Positions 59,360 to 64,000 of a stretch of DNA of 64,000 nucleotides are shown here, piece after piece; the first letter of the stretch is position 1; each line of letters starts with the position of its first letter. The notes under the pieces were generated by a model. It was not told the DNA's origin. It ran no database searches and worked only from the letters and a program-made list of their open reading frames with translations. Position numbers and translations under genes: made by a program. This DNA is from Roseomonas sp. (GTDB taxonomy: Bacteria; Pseudomonadota; Alphaproteobacteria; Acetobacterales; Acetobacteraceae): the NCBI GenBank assembly GCA_031180725.1, contig JAPSLO010000009.1:62001-126000 (forward strand). The letters are read 5' to 3'.

Positions 59360-60337
59360 CTAGTCCAGCTTCAGGCCGATGCTGCGGATCAACTGGCCCC
59401 AGCGCTCGCTCTCGCTGGCCAGCAGCGTCTGGAAGGCCTCCGGGTCAATGCCTTCCATCGTCGATCCCTGCGCCATCATCTGCTCGGTCAGCCGGTCGCC
59501 ACGCAGCCCTGCCCGCACCGCGTCCAGGATCTTCGCCGCCACTGCGTCCGGCGTGCCGGCCGGCGCGAACAGGCCATACCAGTAGGGCTGCGCCATGTCC
59601 GGGAAGCCGGCCTCGGCGAAGGTCGGCACATCCGGCAGCGCCTGGATCCGGCGTTCGCCGGTCACGGCAAGCGCCCTCAACTCGCCGTTCCTCACCAGGC
59701 CGATATAGGCAGCGAGGCCGTCGAAGCCGACATCCACATCCCCGCGGATCAGCGCCTGCGCCGCTGCCGTGCTGGCGCGGAAAGGGACATCTGTCATCTG
59801 CAGGCCGGTGACCTGCTTCATCCGCTCGCCCGAGAGATGCGCCACCGCACCGCGGTTGGTGGTGGTGAAGGTGATGCCGTTCGGCTGCCGCCGCGCGTAC
59901 TCCACCAGTTCCGCCACCGTGCGGACCGGCAGCTTGGGGCTACAATAGAGCGCAAGCTGCGCGCGCATGAGCTGGGTGATAGGCCGGAACTGCTCCAGCC
60001 GGTATGGCAGCCTGGTGAAGAGATGCGGGTTGACCGCGAAGGTGGTGGAGGAGGTCAGCAGCAGCGTGTAGCCATCGGGGCGCGACTGCGCGACGTGCTC
60101 GGCCGCGATCAGGGTGGTGGCACCCGGGCGGTTGTCGATGACAACCGGCTGGCCCAGCACGTCCTGCATGGCCGGCTGCATGGCGCGTGCCAAGATGTCG
60201 GGCTCGCCACCGGGGGAAAAGGCGACGACGATGCGCACCGGCCGATCCGGCCAGGCCTGGGCGCGCGCCACGCGGGCGAAGCCAAGCGACAGCATCCCGC
60301 CGGCAAGCGCCCGGCGGCCGAAATCCGTGCCCTTCAT
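59360..60337 (-). CDS. Bug/TctC family receptor
   Basis: This 325-residue exported protein starts at ATG 60337 (MKGTDFGRRALAGGMLSLGF) with a twin-arginine-like signal region and cleavage near VARAQA. Landmarks are VRIVVAFSPGGEPDILARAM, VIDNRPGATTLIAAEHVAQS, SSTTFAVNPHLFTRLPYRLE, FTTTNRGAVAHLSGERMKQV and QPYWYGLFAPAGTPDAVAAK. Its stop is 3 bases from the convergent TetR stop. It is second in an operon behind another Bug gene, 26 bases away. Confidence 0.93.
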   Translation of the reverse strand: MKGTDFGRRALAGGMLSLGFARVARAQAWPDRPVRIVVAFSPGGEPDILARAMQPAMQDVLGQPVVIDNRPGATTLIAAEHVAQSRPDGYTLLLTSSTTFAVNPHLFTRLPYRLEQFRPITQLMRAQLALYCSPKLPVRTVAELVEYARRQPNGITFTTTNRGAVAHLSGERMKQVTGLQMTDVPFRASTAAAQALIRGDVDVGFDGLAAYIGLVRNGELRALAVTGERRIQALPDVPTFAEAGFPDMAQPYWYGLFAPAGTPDAVAAKILDAVRAGLRGDRLTEQMMAQGSTMEGIDPEAFQTLLASESERWGQLIRSIGLKLD

Positions 60338-60363
60338 TCTTCGTCTCCTCCGAAGCCGCGGTT

Positions 60364-61323
60364 CTATTCCAAAGTAATGTTCTTCTCGCGGATGATGCGG
60401 CCCCACTGGGCCATGTCCTGCGCCATCTGCTGCCGCAGCAGTTCCGGCGGGCCGGAGATGGCGCGCAGCGCCTCGCCCGCCAGGCGCTGGCGGATGGCCT
60501 GGCTCTCCATCGCCTTGTTGGCCGCGGCGTTGAGCCGCGCGACGGCATCGGCCGGCGTGCCGGCGGGGCAGAGCAGGGCGGTCCAGAAGCCGGTGACAAG
60601 CTCGGGATAGCCGGCTTCCTTGAAGGTCGGGATTTCCGGCAGCAGCGGCGCGCGTTCGGGGAAGGAAAGGCCGAGCAGCCGCAGGCGCCCGGCGCGGATA
60701 TGCTCGAGTGTCGTCGTCGGCGCCTCGACGCTGATTTCGATGATGCCGGCCAGGAGATCGGTGGTGGAGGGGCCATTGCCGCGATAAGCGACATCGGTGA
60801 GCTGAATGCCCATGGCATTGGCCATGAGGATGCCGAAGAGATGCCCGACGCTGCCGGCGCCGTTCGTGGCATAGCGCAGCGGGTTGGGGCTCGCCTTGGC
60901 GTAGGCCACGAACTCCGCGATGGTCTTCGGCGGCAGGTTCGCGTTGATGGTCAGGGAGAGCGGCCCATCGAAGAGCAGCGCGACCGGCGTGAAATCCTCG
61001 AGCAAGTAGGGCAGGCTGGGCCGCATCAGGACGTTCAGCGGCAGGCCGGCCGTGCCGCCGACCAGCACGGTCAGCCCGTCCTTCGGCGCGCGTGCAACGG
61101 CTTCCGTGGCGATTATGGCGTTGCCGCCTGGCCGGTTCTCCACGACGATGGTCTGGTCCAGCGTCTGCGCCATGTGCTGCGCCACCAGGCGGGTAATGAT
61201 GTCCGTCAGGCCGCCCGCGGCGAAAGGCACCACGAAGCGGATGGTCCGGGCCGACTGGGCCCGTGCGACCGCCGGCACGGCGAGGCTCGTGGCCAGCAGC
61301 GCACGCCGGGACAGCAGGACCAT
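60364..61323 (-). CDS. Bug/TctC family receptor
   Basis: This 319-residue exported protein starts at ATG 61323, with GGAGGAG upstream, and has a signal peptide (SRRALLATSLAVPAVARAQ). Features are IRFVVPFAAGGLTDIITRLV, VVENRPGGNAIIATEAVARA, YATNGAGSVGHLFGILMANA and LTDVAYRGNGPSTTDLLAG. It leads the operon with the Bug gene at 59360; two receptors in series is unusual. TetR-type site D lies 50 bases upstream. Confidence 0.93.
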   Translation of the reverse strand: MVLLSRRALLATSLAVPAVARAQSARTIRFVVPFAAGGLTDIITRLVAQHMAQTLDQTIVVENRPGGNAIIATEAVARAPKDGLTVLVGGTAGLPLNVLMRPSLPYLLEDFTPVALLFDGPLSLTINANLPPKTIAEFVAYAKASPNPLRYATNGAGSVGHLFGILMANAMGIQLTDVAYRGNGPSTTDLLAGIIEISVEAPTTTLEHIRAGRLRLLGLSFPERAPLLPEIPTFKEAGYPELVTGFWTALLCPAGTPADAVARLNAAANKAMESQAIRQRLAGEALRAISGPPELLRQQMAQDMAQWGRIIREKNITLE

Positions 61324-61372
61324 GGACATCTCCTCCACAGGGGCGTTCTTGCCGGTGATCCTAGGTCCAGGC

Positions 61373-61386
61373 TGACCGCCCGGTCA
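61373..61386. promoter_or_regulatory. TetR-type operator D
   Basis: TGACCGCCCGGTCA is a 14-base site with perfectly paired outer six-base arms (TGACCG and CGGTCA). It lies 50 bases upstream of the leftward double-Bug operon. The weaker internal match suggests lower affinity than site C. Confidence 0.6.
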
Positions 61387-61447
61387 ACATACATGCCGGC
61401 GCAAGATTGAGGTTGTAGCTAGGCATGAGCGGGACTATCAGGACACT

Positions 61448-61461
61448 GACCGACCGGTCAG
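61448..61461. promoter_or_regulatory. TetR-type operator E
   Basis: TGACCGACCGGTCA has the same perfectly paired outer arms as site D and the GACCGGTC core of site C. It lies 41 bases upstream of the rightward enoyl-CoA hydratase gene. Confidence 0.7.
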
Positions 61462-61502
61462 CCATTGTCACGCCAGACAGGCGGAGGGGAAGGAACGACG
61501 TC

Positions 61503-62288
61503 ATGTCCGCAGCATCCATGTCTGACGAAATCGTGAAGCTCGACGTCGCCGACCACATCGCCCTGGTCACCTTGAATCGTCCGCCGGTCAATGCGCTGAA
61601 CCGCGCCATGCGTGACGCCATCATCGAGGTCTTCGACGCGATCTCCGAGCGCGAGGATATTCGCGTCGCGGTGCTCACCGGCGCCGGCAAGGCTTTCTGC
61701 GCCGGTGCCGACCTCAAGGACCGGCCAGATCCCACGAAAACCGGCGCCTTCCACGCGCATAACCGTGTGACGCGGGAGACCGGAAATGCCATTCGGGAAT
61801 GCGCCAAGCCGGTGATCGCCGCCGTGAATGGCGCGGCGCTCGGCGCCGGGCTCGGGCTGATGGCGGCCTGCGACATCTTCCTCGCCGCGGAGGATGCAGT
61901 CTTTGGCATGCCGGAGATCGATGTCGGCCTGGCCGGCGGCGGCGCCATGCTGCGCACCATCTTCGGCCGCTCCACCATGCGGATGATGATGTACACGGGC
62001 TGGCGGCTGACCGGTGCCGAACTTTACCGCCGCGGCATCATCGAAAAGGCGACGAAGCCCGAGGAGCTGCTGCCCGAGGCGATGCGCTATGCCGAGTGCA
62101 TCGCGAACAAGAGCCCTCTGGCGATCAACTTCGCCAAGACCTCGGCCAACATGGTGGATCTGATGCCGCAGCGCGATGCCTACCGGTTCGAACAGAACTT
62201 CACCGTCGCCCTTTCCCGCACCGAGGATGCCAAGGAGGCGCGCATGGCCTTCGTCGAGAAGCGTAAGCCGGTCTTCAAGGGGCGCTGA
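61503..62288 (+). CDS. Enoyl-CoA hydratase/isomerase family protein
   Basis: This 261-residue crotonase starts at ATG 61503 or 61518 (MSAASMSDEIVKLDVADHIA). FCAGADLKDRPDPTKTGAFH and VNGAALGAGLGLMAACDIFL form the CoA and oxyanion sites. The first catalytic Glu is Gly (GAGLGL), while the second is kept in MPEIDVGLAGGGAMLR, a pattern seen in several isomerase-, lyase- or hydrolase-type crotonases. The next gene, an acyl-CoA synthetase, starts one base after its stop. TetR-type site E precedes it. Confidence 0.9.
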   Translation: MSAASMSDEIVKLDVADHIALVTLNRPPVNALNRAMRDAIIEVFDAISEREDIRVAVLTGAGKAFCAGADLKDRPDPTKTGAFHAHNRVTRETGNAIRECAKPVIAAVNGAALGAGLGLMAACDIFLAAEDAVFGMPEIDVGLAGGGAMLRTIFGRSTMRMMMYTGWRLTGAELYRRGIIEKATKPEELLPEAMRYAECIANKSPLAINFAKTSANMVDLMPQRDAYRFEQNFTVALSRTEDAKEARMAFVEKRKPVFKGR

Positions 62289-62289
62289 G

Positions 62290-64000
62290 ATGACGGCCAT
62301 CGGTGCCGGGCTGGAGGCCATCCTCGCACCCCGCTCCATCGCGATCATCGGCGCGTCCCAGGACCCGACGAAAATCGGCGGGCGCCCGGTGGAGCTGCTG
62401 CGCCGGTTCGGCTTTCCCGGGGCCATCTATCCGGTGAACCCGCGCGCGGCGGAAGTGCAGGGGCTTCCGGCCTATGCTTCCATCGCCGCGGTGCCCGAGA
62501 CGCCAGACCTCGCCATCATCGCCGTGGCTGCGGAGGCCGCGCCGGAGGCGTTGGAGGCATGCGCGGGAAGGGGCGTGAAGGGCGCCGTGATCTTCACCTC
62601 CGGCTTTGCCGAACTGGGCGCGGCGGGAGAGGCCCTGCAAGCACGGCTGCGCGACACCGCAAAGCGCACGGGTATCCGTGTCCTCGGGCCGAACTGCCTC
62701 GGTGCCGTCAGCATCGCGGAACGCAGCATCGCCACCTTCTCGATCGTTCTGGAAGGCAGCCTGCCGCCGGCCGGCCCGCTCGGTATCGCCTCGCAGAGCG
62801 GCAACCTAGGCAGCTACACGGCGCTCCTGGCACGGGAGCGGAATATCGGCATCAGCCGCTTCCTGACCACTGGCAATGAATGCGATGTGGACATAGCGGA
62901 TGCCATCGCCTGGCTTGCACGAGATCCGGCCACCAAGGTGATCCTTTGCGTGTTGGAGACCTGTCGAGACGCCCCTCGCCTCGTCGCCGCGCTGGAGGAG
63001 GCGCGGCAGGCTGGCAAGCCGGTGGTGGTGCTGAAGATCGGCGCTTCCGAGGCCGGGCAGGCCGCCGCCGCTTCCCACACCGGGGCACTGGCCGGATCGG
63101 ATGCGGTCTTCGACGCGGTCTTCCGTCGTGCCGGCGCAGCGCGCGTGTACAGCGTGGAACAGCTCCTCGACCTCGGCCACGCCGCCGCCGTGCTGGGTGA
63201 CCGGCTGCCGAAGGGCCGTCGGACCATGCTGCTGACAGCCTCGGGCGGATTCGGCGTGCTGCTGGCCGACGCAGCAAGCGCCGCGGGCCTCTCCCTGCCT
63301 ACGCCCTCGGAAGAGACGCAGCGGCGCATCCTGGCCGTCGTGCCCTATGCCTCGCCGCGCAACCCGGTGGATGCAACGGCGCAGATGTCGAGCCGGCCGG
63401 AGATCCTGGAGGCGATCCTCGCCGCGCTTCTTGAGGACGATAGCTGCGACGCGCTGCTGCTGCTGCTCTCCTCCTCGCTCTACCTACCCCGGCTGCGCAG
63501 CGTCTATATGCCGACGCTGCGGGCGGTGCGGGAGAAGCACCCCGGGAAGGTCGTGATGCTCGCCGTGCACGGGCCGGCGGATGCTGTGGCGGAGCTTACC
63601 GCCATGGGCTTCCCGGTGGTGGATGGCGTTGGTCCCTCGGCCCAAGCGCTGGCCGGGCTCTGCGACCTTGCCGCCGCGCGGTCGCTGCCGCCACCGCCCG
63701 GCACCCCGCCGGCCGCGCCGCCGCTGGACCGCGATTCGATCGCCAGCGAGGCTGGTGCCAAGGCGGTGCTCGCCGCGGCCGGTGTTCCGGTGCTGCCGGA
63801 GCGTGTCGTCGGCAGTGCCGCGGAGGCGGCAAAGGCCGCTTCCGCCATGGGCTTTCCTGTCGTGCTGAAGATCGTCTCGCCTGACCTGCCGCACAAGACA
63901 GAGGTCGGCGGCGTGGTGCTCGACCTGCGCGACGCCGAAGCGGTGGCAGCCGCGCATGAGGCCATGCTGGCCCGTGTGCGCGCCGCGGCGCCGGCGGCGC
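62290..64000 (+). CDS. NDP-forming acyl-CoA synthetase, cut by the window end
   Basis: At least 570 residues are visible from ATG 62290; the frame stays open to the last base. The CoA-binding domain begins RSIAIIGASQDPTKIGGRPV, the phosphohistidine is in AAASHTGALAGSDAVFD, and the ATP-grasp domain opens with VVLKIVSPDLPHKTEVGGVV. Domain order matches the 684-residue paralogue at 46687, so about 110 residues are missing. It is co-transcribed with the hydratase one base upstream and presumably activates the acid brought in by the local Bug receptors. Confidence 0.93.
   Translation, partial: MTAIGAGLEAILAPRSIAIIGASQDPTKIGGRPVELLRRFGFPGAIYPVNPRAAEVQGLPAYASIAAVPETPDLAIIAVAAEAAPEALEACAGRGVKGAVIFTSGFAELGAAGEALQARLRDTAKRTGIRVLGPNCLGAVSIAERSIATFSIVLEGSLPPAGPLGIASQSGNLGSYTALLARERNIGISRFLTTGNECDVDIADAIAWLARDPATKVILCVLETCRDAPRLVAALEEARQAGKPVVVLKIGASEAGQAAAASHTGALAGSDAVFDAVFRRAGAARVYSVEQLLDLGHAAAVLGDRLPKGRRTMLLTASGGFGVLLADAASAAGLSLPTPSEETQRRILAVVPYASPRNPVDATAQMSSRPEILEAILAALLEDDSCDALLLLLSSSLYLPRLRSVYMPTLRAVREKHPGKVVMLAVHGPADAVAELTAMGFPVVDGVGPSAQALAGLCDLAAARSLPPPPGTPPAAPPLDRDSIASEAGAKAVLAAAGVPVLPERVVGSAAEAAKAASAMGFPVVLKIVSPDLPHKTEVGGVVLDLRDAEAVAAAHEAMLARVRAAAPAA

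Overview
The window is 64 kb of very GC-rich bacterial DNA in which real genes use almost only G or C at third codon positions. Eight periplasmic receptors of the tripartite tricarboxylate (Bug/TctC) type, many LysR regulators beside degradative enzymes, D-amino acid dehydrogenase and an ECF41 sigma factor point to an alphaproteobacterium, most likely Acetobacteraceae of the Roseomonas kind. That placement is inference from gene content; there is no rRNA in the window.

Bases 1-23,400 look like ordinary chromosome. A polyamine-type ABC importer follows a class IV aminotransferase. Next come a BrkB membrane protein, an old yellow enzyme divergent from a thioredoxin-reductase-like flavoprotein, a LysR/FAD-monooxygenase/Bug unit, a di-heme peroxidase, an Lrp regulator divergent from dadA, a CPA2 antiporter, a Bug/chromene-carboxylate isomerase pair, a short RTX protein, another Bug, a maleylacetoacetate-isomerase-like GST, a DapA-family lyase and a second GST.

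A tRNA-Ser(GCT) at 23,518 begins an accessory stretch reaching roughly 43.9 kb. A 14-base copy of the tRNA 3' end lies 3.2 kb downstream, which suggests an integrated island carrying panC and decayed small genes. Beyond it are stress and environment genes (hemolysin III, cold-shock protein, SLC13 transporter, DUF1488, histidine kinase, ribbon-helix-helix protein, PHB-depolymerase-like esterase), several frameshifted loci and an IS5 remnant. An ECF41 sigma factor and its carboxymuconolactone-decarboxylase target face each other across two copies of the expected ECF41 promoter. A TauE exporter/hydrolase pair stands divergent from a LysR gene.

From 43.9 kb to the end the content is catabolic: Bug receptors, enoyl-CoA hydratases, NDP-forming acyl-CoA synthetases, short-chain dehydrogenases, carboxymuconolactone decarboxylase, a luciferase-like monooxygenase with a flavin reductase, and an SMP-30 lactonase. 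Five palindromic sites related to TGACCGACCGGTCGGTCA lie upstream of the transcription units between 52.7 and 61.5 kb, and one is in front of the only TetR gene. The simplest reading is one local TetR regulon for uptake of an organic acid and its breakdown through CoA thioesters. The substrate cannot be read from sequence.
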